This document shows positions 42,865 to 51,323 of a stretch of DNA of 55,876 bases, piece after piece. Location: positions 1-55,876 of the forward strand of contig NZ_LAVA02000041.1 in NCBI RefSeq assembly GCF_000974985.2, read 5' to 3'. The notes beneath the pieces are model-generated. The model worked only from the letters and a program-made list of their open reading frames with translations, had not been told where the DNA came from and did not search any database. Position numbers and translations under genes: made by a program. This DNA comes from Streptomyces mangrovisoli. Its GTDB lineage: Bacteria > Actinomycetota > Actinomycetes > Streptomycetales > Streptomycetaceae. The number at the start of each line of letters is the position of its first letter. Position 1 is the first letter of the stretch.

Positions 42865-45042
42865 ATGAGCACTGAGCCCACCACCATCCGCTGGGAGCAG
42901 GACGACACCGGCGTCGTCACCCTCGTCCTCGACGACCCCAACCAGTCCGCCAACACGATGAACCAGGCGTTCCGCGACTCGCTCGCCGCGGTCACCGACC
43001 GTCTGGAGGCCGAGCAGGAGTCGATCCGCGGCATCGTCTTCACCTCGGCGAAGAAGACGTTCTTCGCGGGCGGCGACCTGCGCGACCTGATCCGCGTCAC
43101 CCCCGAGACGGCCCAGGAGCTGTTCGACGGCGGTCTCGCCATCAAGCGCAACCTGCGCCGCATCGAGACCCTCGGCAAGCCGGTGGTCGCCGCGATGAAC
43201 GGCGCGGCCCTGGGCGGCGGTTACGAGATCGCCCTGGCCTGCCACCACCGCGTCGCGCTCGACGCGCCCGGCTCGAAGATCGGCTGCCCCGAGGTCACCC
43301 TCGGTCTGCTGCCCGGGGGCGGCGGCGTGGCCCGCACCGTCCGGCTGCTCGGCATCGCCGACGCCCTGCTGAAGGTGCTGCTCCAGGGCACCCAGTACAC
43401 CCCGCGCCGCGCGCTGGAGAACGGCCTGGTCGACGAGGTCGCCGCCACCCCCGAGGAACTCCTCGCCAAGGCACGGGCGTTCATCGACGCCCACCCCGAG
43501 TCGCAGCAGCCCTGGGACCGCCCCGGCTACCGCATCCCGGGCGGCACCCCGGCCAACCCCAAGTTCGCCGCGAACCTGCCCGCCTTCCCGGCCACCCTGC
43601 GCAAGCAGACGAACGGCGCCCCCTACCCGGCCCCGCGCGCGATCCTCGCGGCCGCGGTCGAGGGCTCCCAGGTGGACTTCGAGACCGCCCAGGTCATCGA
43701 GGCCCGCTACTTCGTCGAACTGGCCGCCGGGCAGACCTCGAAGAACATGATCCAGGCGTTCTTCTTCGACCTCCAGGCCGTCAACTCCGGCGCCAACCGC
43801 CCGAAGGGGATCGAGCCGCGCAAGGTCCGCAAGGTCGCGGTCCTCGGCGCCGGGATGATGGGCGCGGGCATCGCGTACTCGTGCGCCCGCGCCGGCATCG
43901 ACGTCGTCCTCAAGGACGTCGCCCTCGACGCGGCCGTCAAGGGCAAGGGCTACTCCGAGCAGCTGTGCGCCAAGGCCGTGGCCAAGGGCCGTACGACGCA
44001 GGAGAAGGCGGACGCGCTGCTCGCCCGGATCACGCCCACCGCCGACCCGCAGGACGTCGCGGGCTGCGACGCGGTCATCGAGGCCGTGTTCGAGGACTCC
44101 TCGCTCAAGCACAAGGTGTTCCAGGAGATCGAGCACATCGTCGAGCCGGACGCCCTGCTCTGCTCCAACACCTCCACCCTGCCGATCACCGCGCTGGCCG
44201 AAGGTGTCGAGCGGCAGGACGACTTCATCGGCCTGCACTTCTTCTCGCCGGTCGACAAGATGCCGCTCGTCGAGATCATCAAGGGCGAGCGCACCGGCGA
44301 CGAGGCGCTCGCCCGCGCCTTCGACCTGGTCCGCCAGATCAACAAGACGCCGATCGTCGTCAACGACTCGCGCGGCTTCTTCACCTCGCGGGTGATCGGG
44401 CACTTCATCAACGAGGGCGTCGCGATGGTCGGCGAGGGCGTCGAGCCCGCCTCCGTCGAGCAGGCCGCGGCCCAGGCCGGCTACCCGGCCAAGGTCCTCT
44501 CCCTGATGGACGAGTTGACGCTGACGCTGCCGCGGAAGATCCGCAATGAGTCGAAGCGAGCCGTGGAGGAGGCAGGCGGCACCTGGGTCGGCCACCCCGC
44601 GGAGGCCGTCGTGGACCGCATGGTCGACGAGTTCGGCCGCCCCGGCCGCAGCGGCGGCGCGGGCTTCTACGACTACGTGGACGGCAAGCGGGCCGGGCTG
44701 TGGCCGGGCCTGCGCGAGCACTTCACGAAGCCGGGCCACACCGTCCCGTTCGAGGACATGCAGGAGCGCATGCTCTTCTCGGAGGCGCTGGACACCGTAC
44801 GGCTGCTGGAGGAGGGCGTCCTGACGTCGGTGGCCGACGCCAACATCGGCTCCATCCTCGGCATCGGCTTCCCGGGCTGGACCGGCGGCGTGCTCCAGTA
44901 CATCAACGGCTACGACGGCGGCCTCGCCGGTTTCGTGGCCCGCGCGCGGGAGCTCGCCGAGCGCTACGGCGAGCGGTTCGAGCCGCCGGCGCTGCTCGTG
45001 ACGAAGGCGGAGAAGGGGGAGACCTTCCGCGACGCGCGCTGA
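42865..45042 (+). CDS. fadB: Fused enoyl-CoA hydratase / 3-hydroxyacyl-CoA dehydrogenase (FadB-type)
   Basis: This 725-residue bifunctional beta-oxidation enzyme begins at ATG 42865, with GGAG upstream. The N-terminal crotonase domain has oxyanion-hole sequence M-N-G-A-A-L-G-G-G-Y-E and a catalytic Glu region I-G-C-P-E-V-T-L-G-L-L-P-G-G-G-G. From ~residue 325 a Rossmann domain follows with V-L-G-A-G-M-M-G-A-G-I-A, then the 3-hydroxyacyl-CoA dehydrogenase C-terminal domain (G-L-H-F-F-S-P-V-D-K-M with the catalytic His). It hydrates enoyl-CoA and oxidises the 3-hydroxyacyl product for the thiolase next door. A perfect terminator hairpin follows. Confidence 0.95.
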   Translation: MSTEPTTIRWEQDDTGVVTLVLDDPNQSANTMNQAFRDSLAAVTDRLEAEQESIRGIVFTSAKKTFFAGGDLRDLIRVTPETAQELFDGGLAIKRNLRRIETLGKPVVAAMNGAALGGGYEIALACHHRVALDAPGSKIGCPEVTLGLLPGGGGVARTVRLLGIADALLKVLLQGTQYTPRRALENGLVDEVAATPEELLAKARAFIDAHPESQQPWDRPGYRIPGGTPANPKFAANLPAFPATLRKQTNGAPYPAPRAILAAAVEGSQVDFETAQVIEARYFVELAAGQTSKNMIQAFFFDLQAVNSGANRPKGIEPRKVRKVAVLGAGMMGAGIAYSCARAGIDVVLKDVALDAAVKGKGYSEQLCAKAVAKGRTTQEKADALLARITPTADPQDVAGCDAVIEAVFEDSSLKHKVFQEIEHIVEPDALLCSNTSTLPITALAEGVERQDDFIGLHFFSPVDKMPLVEIIKGERTGDEALARAFDLVRQINKTPIVVNDSRGFFTSRVIGHFINEGVAMVGEGVEPASVEQAAAQAGYPAKVLSLMDELTLTLPRKIRNESKRAVEEAGGTWVGHPAEAVVDRMVDEFGRPGRSGGAGFYDYVDGKRAGLWPGLREHFTKPGHTVPFEDMQERMLFSEALDTVRLLEEGVLTSVADANIGSILGIGFPGWTGGVLQYINGYDGGLAGFVARARELAERYGERFEPPALLVTKAEKGETFRDAR

Positions 45043-45058
45043 GGGACCGAGCCGTGGG

Positions 45059-45089
45059 GGCCCGCCCGGACACCTCGTCCGGGCGGGCC
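45059..45089 (+). terminator. Terminator of the beta-oxidation operon
   Basis: There is a perfect 13-bp stem (GGCCCGCCCGGAC with its complement) and a 5-base loop ACCTC, 17 bases after the fadB stop. Confidence 0.85.
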
Positions 45090-45238
45090 TCGCCGCCGGG
45101 CCTCGCCGCCGGGCCCCGCCGGGCGGCGCCGGACAGGACCCGACGCCGTTCGCCACCGACACGCGTCCGCCCCCGCTCACCCACGACCTGCGACACGCAT
45201 AACGCTCATAATGGACAAATGCCCCACAGGGCGACACG

Positions 45239-46615
45239 GTGAGTGCACCTCACATCACCGAGCCGCTCAGGGGGGCAGCCTTGCCGCATCCGCGTGCCGT
45301 CTCACGCCGACTCCTCGCCGTCTCCTCGGCCCTCGTCCTGATCAAGAGCACCGTCCTGGCGCTCGCCCCGGGAGCGGCCGCGGAACCCGCCACACCGGTG
45401 GCCTATCCGCCCGGCGCCACCGCCACCCGCTTCACCGGCCTCGCCTTCGACGCCTGCACCGCCCCGCCGGCCGCCACGCTCGACGCGTGGCGCGCGTCCT
45501 CCTACCGCGCCCTCGCCGTGTACGTCTCCGGCGCCAACCGCACCTGTCGACAGCCGGAGTTGACGTCCTCCTGGGTGACCAAGGTGTCCCGGCTCGGCTG
45601 GCGCCTGCTGCCCGTGCACAAGGGGCTCCAACCCCCCTGCGGCGCCCGCCCGTCCGACACGAAGATCAGCAGAACGCCCGCGACGGCACGGGCCCAGGGC
45701 ACGGCCGCCGCCCGCCAGGCGACCGACCAGGCCAAGACCCTCGGCATGCTGCCCGGCAGCGCCCTCTACAACGACATCGAGAACTACAGCCAGACCGACA
45801 GCGGTTGCCGTACGGCCGTCCTGTCGTACCTCTCCGCGTGGACGAAGGAACTGCACCGCACCGGCTATGTCTCCGGCGTCTACATGAACCTCACCCTGGG
45901 CGCCCGCCAACTCGCCGCCGCCTACGCCTCCACCACGTACGCCCGCCCGGACGCGCTGTGGATCGCCCGCTACGACGACGCGAGTTCGCTCACGGGCTGG
46001 TCCGGCATCACCGACAACGCCTGGGCGGTGCACCAGCGCGCGAAGCAGTACCGCGGCAGCCACGACGAACGGCACGGGGGCGTCACCGTGAACGTCGACT
46101 CCGACCGGGTCGACGCGCCCGTCGCCACCGTCGCGTACCCGTACACGGCGACCGGCACGGACCGGGCGCAGGCGCGCGGCGGCCCGTCGGCCGACGCCCC
46201 GGTCACGACGTCGTACGCGGCCGGCGCCGCCCTCCGGGTCGTCTGCCAGACCCCCGGCTCCACGGTCGCCACGACACCGGTGTGGGACCGGCTCGCCGAC
46301 GGCTCCTACGTCTCCGACCACTACGTCAGCACACCGTCGGCCACCGGGTACAGCGCGCCCCTGCCCCGCTGCGCCCAGCCCTTCCAAGTGACCGCCGCAC
46401 ACGGCCTGACCGAACGGACCGGCCCCGGCTCCGGATACGCCGCCGCGGGCAGCCTGCCGCAGGGCGCGCTGGCGTGGGTCACCTGCCAGCGGTCCGGCGC
46501 GAAGGTCCGGGCGAACACGGTGTGGGACCGGCTGGACGACGGCCGCTATGTCACGGACCAGTACGTGGCGACGCCCGCCGCGGGGGCGTACAGCCCACCG
46601 CTGCCGCGCTGTTGA
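45239..46615 (+). CDS. Secreted DUF1906 (glycoside-hydrolase-like) protein
   Basis: GTG 45239 gives 458 residues. An N-terminal signal peptide (R-R-L-L-A-V-S-S-A-L-V-L-I-K-S-T-V-L-A-L-A ... A-A-A-E-P) precedes a DUF1906 domain of the glycosidase TIM-barrel superfamily (G-L-A-F-D-A-C-T-A-P ... Y-N-D-I-E-N-Y), which in related proteins may act on peptidoglycan. Two similar C-terminal repeats, each with V-W-D-R-L-x-D-G-x-Y-V-x-D-x-Y-V-x-T-P, resemble bacterial SH3 domains that bind cell wall. The likely role is extracellular cell-wall processing. The stop is 12 bases from the convergent MerR gene. Confidence 0.85.
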   Translation: MSAPHITEPLRGAALPHPRAVSRRLLAVSSALVLIKSTVLALAPGAAAEPATPVAYPPGATATRFTGLAFDACTAPPAATLDAWRASSYRALAVYVSGANRTCRQPELTSSWVTKVSRLGWRLLPVHKGLQPPCGARPSDTKISRTPATARAQGTAAARQATDQAKTLGMLPGSALYNDIENYSQTDSGCRTAVLSYLSAWTKELHRTGYVSGVYMNLTLGARQLAAAYASTTYARPDALWIARYDDASSLTGWSGITDNAWAVHQRAKQYRGSHDERHGGVTVNVDSDRVDAPVATVAYPYTATGTDRAQARGGPSADAPVTTSYAAGAALRVVCQTPGSTVATTPVWDRLADGSYVSDHYVSTPSATGYSAPLPRCAQPFQVTAAHGLTERTGPGSGYAAAGSLPQGALAWVTCQRSGAKVRANTVWDRLDDGRYVTDQYVATPAAGAYSPPLPRC

Positions 46616-46627
46616 GCGCGGACGCCG

Positions 46628-47350
46628 CTACCCCCGAGGTACCCCGTCCTCCTCGTCCCGCGCGCTGAGCCACTGCCGCAGCTCCTCCTTCAACGACCGC
46701 TGAAAGGACGTCAGGAGCGCTTCCAACACGAGCGGTTGCATGTGCGCGGACAGCGACTTCACGTCCCGCGGGTCGCGTTCGGCCATCGCGTCCCGCAGCA
46801 GCTGCGACAGCGCGTGGGCGGCGGCCCGCGAGTGCTCGACCAGTGCGGTGCGGGCGGCGAGGATCACCTCCTGCGACAGCGGCACGTCGAGGAGTTCGAC
46901 CGCCAGCCGCAGCAGCCCGGCGTCGACGCGGAAGCCGTCGCCGTCGGGCTGCGCCACGTCCATCGCGACCAGCCGCGCCACGTCCGCGTCGCCCAGCTCC
47001 CGGCCGGCCCGGCGCGCCAGCTCCGCCCGTGTCACCGTCTCCAGCGTGTCCGGCGCCCACGACGCCACGACCGCCCGGTGCAGCGCGAGGTCGTGCGCGC
47101 TCAGGTCCGCCGGCAGCCGGCGCAGATAGCGCTCGATGGCGGCCAGCGTCATGCCCTGGTGCTGGAGCTCCTCGATCAGCGCGAGCCGGGCCAGATGGTC
47201 CTGCCCGTAGTGCCCGACCCGGCGCGGGCCGATCACCGGCGGCGGCAGCAGGCCCTTGGTGCCGTAGAAGCGGACCGTGCGGACCGTGACGCCCGCGCGG
47301 GCGGCCAGCTCGTCGATCGTCAGGGTCTGCTCCCCGGTGCCGGTCGTCAT
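46628..47350 (-). CDS. MerR-family transcriptional regulator
   Basis: ATG 47350 gives 240 residues. The N-terminal MerR HTH reads L-T-I-D-E-L-A-A-R-A-G-V-T-V-R-T-V-R-F-Y-G-T-K-G-L-L-P-P-P (10-38) with the second helix pair to ~75. The C-terminal ~150 residues are helical with no metal-binding Cys pattern, so a small-molecule ligand is more likely than a metal. Overlapping inverted repeats directly upstream suggest self-regulation. It diverges from the amino-acid permease gene and may control it. Confidence 0.88.
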   Translation of the reverse strand: MTTGTGEQTLTIDELAARAGVTVRTVRFYGTKGLLPPPVIGPRRVGHYGQDHLARLALIEELQHQGMTLAAIERYLRRLPADLSAHDLALHRAVVASWAPDTLETVTRAELARRAGRELGDADVARLVAMDVAQPDGDGFRVDAGLLRLAVELLDVPLSQEVILAARTALVEHSRAAAHALSQLLRDAMAERDPRDVKSLSAHMQPLVLEALLTSFQRSLKEELRQWLSARDEEDGVPRG

Positions 47351-47352
47351 GT

Positions 47353-47385
47353 ACAGCAGTATCGCTGTCACACCGGTGCTGTGAC
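47353..47385. promoter_or_regulatory. Overlapping inverted repeats before the MerR gene
   Basis: ACAGC-N6-GCTGT (47353-47368) overlaps GTCACA-N7-TGTGAC (47367-47385). Both lie within 35 bases of the merR start and upstream of the divergent permease. They are candidate operators. Confidence 0.55.
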
Positions 47386-47602
47386 ACCTCGGAGCGGGCC
47401 GGGAGCGGGTCCGCGGGAGGATCCGGGCAGGTCGGGGGCGGCCCGTGGAGATCATGTGCGGGCCCGGCGCCTGTGACCGGCACCACCGCATGGCGGGAGA
47501 TCTCCGGGGGAAGCAGCTGCCTTGGCCTGTACCGCGACCGGCGGGACACGGGCCGAGCCAGGTACGGACACCCGGGCCCACCGGCCCGCGGAGCACCAGA
47601 GA

Positions 47603-49141
47603 GTGGATCGACCCGTGAGCAACGACACCGTGCGCACCGACACCGCGCGCACCACCGCCGCGAGGCCCGCGCAGCCCGAGACGGCCGCCGCCGAACGCGC
47701 CGGGGCCGCCGGGCGCCCCGCCGCCGCGAGACCCGCGGACGCGGGCGACGCCGGCTACAGCAAGGACCTCAAGGCCCGCCACGTCAACATGATCGCCATC
47801 GGCGGCGCCATCGGCACCGGCCTCTTCCTCGGCGCGGGCGGCCGTCTGCACACCGCCGGACCCGCGCTCGCGGTCGCCTACCTGGTGTGCGGGATCTTCG
47901 CCTTCTTCGTCGTCCGCGCGCTCGGCGAGCTGGTCCTGTACCGGCCCTCCTCCGGCTCCTTCGTGTCGTACGCCCGCGAGTTCCTGGGGGAGAAGGGCGC
48001 GTACGCCGCGGGCTGGATGTACTTCCTGAACTGGTCGACGACCGGGATCGCCGACATCACCGCGATCGCGCTCTACACGCACTACTGGAGCGCCTTCACC
48101 AGCGTTCCGCAGTGGGTGATGGCCCTCGCCGCGCTCGCGGTCGTGCTCGCCGTGAACCTGATCTCGGTGAAGATCTTCGGCGAGATGGAGTTCTGGTTCG
48201 CGATCGTCAAGGTCGCGACGCTGGTCGCGTTCATGCTGGTCGGGATCTTCCTGCTGGCCACGGGCCACCAGGTCGGCGGCCACACCCCCGGCACCGCCGT
48301 GATCGCCGACCACGGCGGCCTGCTCCCGCACGGCCTGATGCCGGTCGTGCTCGTCATGCAGGGTGTGATCTTCGCGTACGCCGCCCTGGAGCTGGTCGGC
48401 ATCGCGGCCGGCGAGACCGCGGAGCCGGCGAAGGTCGTACCGCGCGCGGTGAACTCGATCATGTGGCGGGTGGGCCTGTTCTACGTCGGCTCGGTGGTGC
48501 TGCTCGCGCTGCTGCTGCCCGGGTCGGTCTACTCGGCCGACGAGAGCCCCTTCGTCACCGTGCTGTCGAAGATCGGCGTGTCGGGCGCGGGCGACGTGAT
48601 GAACCTGGTCGTGCTGACGGCCGCGATGTCGTCGCTGAACTCCGGCCTGTACTCCACGGGCCGCATCCTGCGCTCGATGGCGATGGCGGGCTCCGCTCCG
48701 CGGTTCACAGCCCGCATGAACCGCAGCCAGGTCCCCTACGGCGGCATCCTACTGACCTGCGCGGTCTGCGTGCTCGGCGTCGCCCTCAACTACCTCGTCC
48801 CGGCCCAGGCGTTCGAGATCGTGCTGAACGTGGCCTCGCTCGGCGTGGTCAGCACCTGGGTGATCATCATGGTCTGCCACCTGGTCTTCGTCCGCCGCGC
48901 CCGGCAGGGCCTGCTCGCCCGCCCGTCCTTCCGCCTCCCGCTCAGCCCGGTCACCGAGATCGCCACGATCGCCTTCCTGCTCGCGGTGCTCGGCCTGATG
49001 TGGGACGACCCCGAGGTGGGCCGCAAGACCCTCCTGCTGATCCCGCTGATCGGCGCGCTCCTGGTCGCGGGCTGGTTCACGGTCCGTAACCGCGTGACTG
49101 CCACGACGTCTGCCGAGTCGCCCGCCGATCTGACGAAGTAG
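47603..49141 (+). CDS. Amino-acid permease (APC superfamily, AnsP/GabP-like)
   Basis: This integral membrane transporter has about 12 transmembrane segments. The hallmark R-H-V-N-M-I-A-I-G-G-A-I-G-T-G-L-F-L-G-A-G begins TM1, and G-E-L-V-L-Y-R-P-S-S-G-S-F and A-A-M-S-S-L-N-S-G-L-Y are conserved loops of asparagine/GABA-type permeases. A ~60-residue Ala/Thr/Pro-rich cytoplasmic N-terminus precedes it. GTG 47603 (GGAG nine bases upstream) gives 512 residues; GTG 47615 would give 508. The closest functional guess is L-asparagine or a related neutral amino acid; substrate is not certain. Confidence 0.9.
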   Translation: MDRPVSNDTVRTDTARTTAARPAQPETAAAERAGAAGRPAAARPADAGDAGYSKDLKARHVNMIAIGGAIGTGLFLGAGGRLHTAGPALAVAYLVCGIFAFFVVRALGELVLYRPSSGSFVSYAREFLGEKGAYAAGWMYFLNWSTTGIADITAIALYTHYWSAFTSVPQWVMALAALAVVLAVNLISVKIFGEMEFWFAIVKVATLVAFMLVGIFLLATGHQVGGHTPGTAVIADHGGLLPHGLMPVVLVMQGVIFAYAALELVGIAAGETAEPAKVVPRAVNSIMWRVGLFYVGSVVLLALLLPGSVYSADESPFVTVLSKIGVSGAGDVMNLVVLTAAMSSLNSGLYSTGRILRSMAMAGSAPRFTARMNRSQVPYGGILLTCAVCVLGVALNYLVPAQAFEIVLNVASLGVVSTWVIIMVCHLVFVRRARQGLLARPSFRLPLSPVTEIATIAFLLAVLGLMWDDPEVGRKTLLLIPLIGALLVAGWFTVRNRVTATTSAESPADLTK

Positions 49142-49172
49142 CAGGTCAGGACCGGTTGTCAGAGGGACCGCC

Positions 49173-49187
49173 TACGGTGGCGTCATG
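49173..49187 (+). promoter_or_regulatory. Putative leaderless -10 before macro-domain remnant
   Basis: TACGGT (49173-49178) ends six bases before ATG 49185, the same geometry as at 27437 and 54525. It suggests the gene was once expressed from a leaderless transcript. Confidence 0.45.
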
Positions 49188-49530
49188 TCGGGGATCACCT
49201 ATGTACGGGGTGACGCCACGCGCCCGTCCGGGGCGGGCGCGAAGGTGATCGCCCATGTCTGCAACGACATCGGCGGCTGGGGGCGGGGCTTCGTGCGAGC
49301 CCTGTCGGCCCGGTGGCGCTCGCCGGCCAGCGCGCCGAGCGCCGCGTCGATGGCCTCGTACCGCACGGGCGTTCCCTTGCCGCCGCGCCGTATGCCGTGC
49401 TGACCGACCATGTTGGCGACTTAGGTGTCCGGTTCGACCCGGACGAGCCGGATCGCGCCCAGCGCGAAGCCGGCTGGTGCGGCGCGGGATACCGGTGACG
49501 GTGTACGACCCGGAGGGGGAACCGGGGTGA
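49185..49530 (+). pseudogene. Macro-domain protein pseudogene with inverted core
   Basis: The N-terminus is intact and macro-like (M-S-G-I-T-Y-V-R-G-D-A-T, A-H-V-C-N-D-I-G-G-W-G), and so is the C-terminus (R-L-V-R-R-G-I-P-V-T-V-Y-D-P-E, from 49471 in another frame, stop 49528-49530). Between them the reading makes no macro sense on the plus strand. The minus strand of about 49322-49474 reads as the missing core in one frame: F-A-L-G-A-I-R-L-V-R-V-E-P-D-T, a TAA stop (49421-49423), then V-A-N-M-V-G-Q-H-G-I-R-R-G-G-K-G-T-P. The core has therefore been inverted in place, with loss of flanking sequence. Intact relatives bind or hydrolyse ADP-ribose derivatives; this copy cannot fold normally. Confidence 0.85.
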
Positions 49531-49592
49531 CCGGGCGCCGAAGGGGACGGCGGGCGGGGTGATCCGCCGTCCTCTCCGGTGTCGCCGAGCGG

Positions 49593-51101
49593 TCAGTTCG
49601 CGTGCAGGTCGCTCGCGTGCAGGTCGTTCGTCGCGGCGATCCTCCGCCAGGACTTCGGCCGGGCGGCCGGGCCCGAAGCGGCCGAGATCGACGCCGTACG
49701 GGCCGCAGGCGCGGCCGGCTTGGAGGTCTGGAACAGCCAGGTGTCGAACAGCGCCGACAGCGACTTCCCGGACACCCGCTCGGCGTACGCCTCGAAGTCC
49801 GCCACCGACGCGTTTCCGTAGGCGTGCTCGTGCGGCCAGCCCTTCAGGACGGCGAAGAACGCGTCGTCGCCGATCTCGTTCCGCAGCGCCTGGATCGCCA
49901 GCGCCCCGCGGTCGTAGACGGCGAGGTCGAACTGGTCGTCGGGCCCCGGGTCGCCCGGCGCGACCGTCCAGAACGCGTCGTCGGCCGGATGGGAGTCGTA
50001 CACATAGTCCGCGAGCTGCTGCGTCGTGCCCTCGCCCTCGTGCTCGGACCACAGCCACTGCGCGTACCGGGCGAAGCCCTCGTTGATCCAGATGTCCTTC
50101 CAGCCCTTCAGCGACACGCTGTCGCCGTACCACTGGTGGGCCAGCTCGTGCACGACCACCGACGTGTTGGCGCCGTTCGCGAACTGCTTGGGGCTGTAGT
50201 AGACGCGGGTCTGGGTCTCCAGGGCGTACCCGGTGGTGGTGTTCGGGACATAGCCGCCCGCCGTGGAGAACGGGTACGGCCCGAAATAGCCGCTCAGCCA
50301 GTCGACGAGCTCCCCGGTGCGCTCCACGCTCGCCCGCGCCGAGCCGTCGTTGTCGCCGAGGTCCTTGCTGTAGGCGTTGACGATCGGCACGCCGCCCTCG
50401 GAGGTGCCGGTCGTGATGTCGAACCGGCCGACGGCGAGCGTGGTGAGGTAGGTCGCCTGCGGCTTGTTCTCGCGCCAGGCGTACCGGGTCCAGCCTGCTT
50501 GCGAACTCGTCGACTGGAGCGTGCCGTTGGAGATCGCCTGGGTGCCGTCCGGGACCGCCACGGACACGTCGTAGGTCGCCTTGTCGAGCGGGTGGTCGTT
50601 GCTCGGGTACCACCACCACGCCGACTCGGGCTCGTCGGCCGCGACCGCGCCGTCCGGGGTGCGGTGCCAGGTGGTGAAGCCGTACGCGCTCTTGGTGGAC
50701 GGCACGCCGTGGTAGCGCACCACGACCGTGATCGGCGCGTCCTTGGCCAGCGGTGTGCGAGGGGTGACGACCAGCTCGTGCTGCCCGGACGACGCGAACG
50801 ACGCGCTCACGCCGTTCACCCGGACCTCGTCCACGTCGAGCAGGAAGTCCAGGTCGAAGGAGGACAGGTCCTGGGTGGTCCGGGCCAGGATCGTGGCGGT
50901 GCCCTCCAGTTCGTCCGTCGCGGGCTGGTAGCGCAGCCGCAGGTCGTAGTGGGAGACGTCGTAGCCGCCGTTGCCGTAGTACGGGTAGTAGGGGTCGCCG
51001 ATGCCCGGCGCGCCGGGGGAGGGGGCCGCCGCGAACGCCGGGATCGCCGGCAACAGCAGGGCCGCCACGAGCGCACCCGGCGCGATGAGTCTGCGGTGCA
51101 C
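49593..51101 (-). CDS. Secreted M1-family zinc aminopeptidase
   Basis: GTG 51101 has GGAG six bases upstream, giving 502 residues. A signal peptide (R-R-L-I-A-P-G-A-L-V-A-A-L-L-L-P-A-I-P-A-F-A) leads to the N-terminal beta domain and a thermolysin-like domain with zinc motif H318-E319-L-A-H322 and Glu341 in W-I-N-E-G-F-A. The exopeptidase G-A-M-E-N motif is replaced by Y-A-L-E-T-Q-T, as in several secreted actinobacterial M1 enzymes. The C-terminal M1 domain is short. It degrades extracellular peptides and diverges from the S15 peptidase gene. Confidence 0.92.
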   Translation of the reverse strand: MHRRLIAPGALVAALLLPAIPAFAAAPSPGAPGIGDPYYPYYGNGGYDVSHYDLRLRYQPATDELEGTATILARTTQDLSSFDLDFLLDVDEVRVNGVSASFASSGQHELVVTPRTPLAKDAPITVVVRYHGVPSTKSAYGFTTWHRTPDGAVAADEPESAWWWYPSNDHPLDKATYDVSVAVPDGTQAISNGTLQSTSSQAGWTRYAWRENKPQATYLTTLAVGRFDITTGTSEGGVPIVNAYSKDLGDNDGSARASVERTGELVDWLSGYFGPYPFSTAGGYVPNTTTGYALETQTRVYYSPKQFANGANTSVVVHELAHQWYGDSVSLKGWKDIWINEGFARYAQWLWSEHEGEGTTQQLADYVYDSHPADDAFWTVAPGDPGPDDQFDLAVYDRGALAIQALRNEIGDDAFFAVLKGWPHEHAYGNASVADFEAYAERVSGKSLSALFDTWLFQTSKPAAPAARTASISAASGPAARPKSWRRIAATNDLHASDLHAN

Positions 51102-51323
51102 GTCAGCTCCAAGTCGTGTGTGTGGGGGGAGGGGGGCGGAGTCGATCCGAAGGCTATTGACTCCCTGTGCGGTGGATGTGTCCATGGCCACCCGTGTCAC
51201 ACGATCGCCATTCGGCCGTCATGAACCCCTCGGCCATCAGGGGGAGTTATCGGCCACGCCCGCCCCGCCCACGTCCAGATGCCTCCTTCTGCACACGAGT
51301 CCACCGGGGTAGCGTCCGACGCC

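Noticed and set aside
49593..51200. Longer start of the M1 peptidase at 51200
   Set aside because: It would place ~33 non-signal residues before the signal peptide; GTG 51101 has a well-spaced GGAG and begins directly at the basic n-region.
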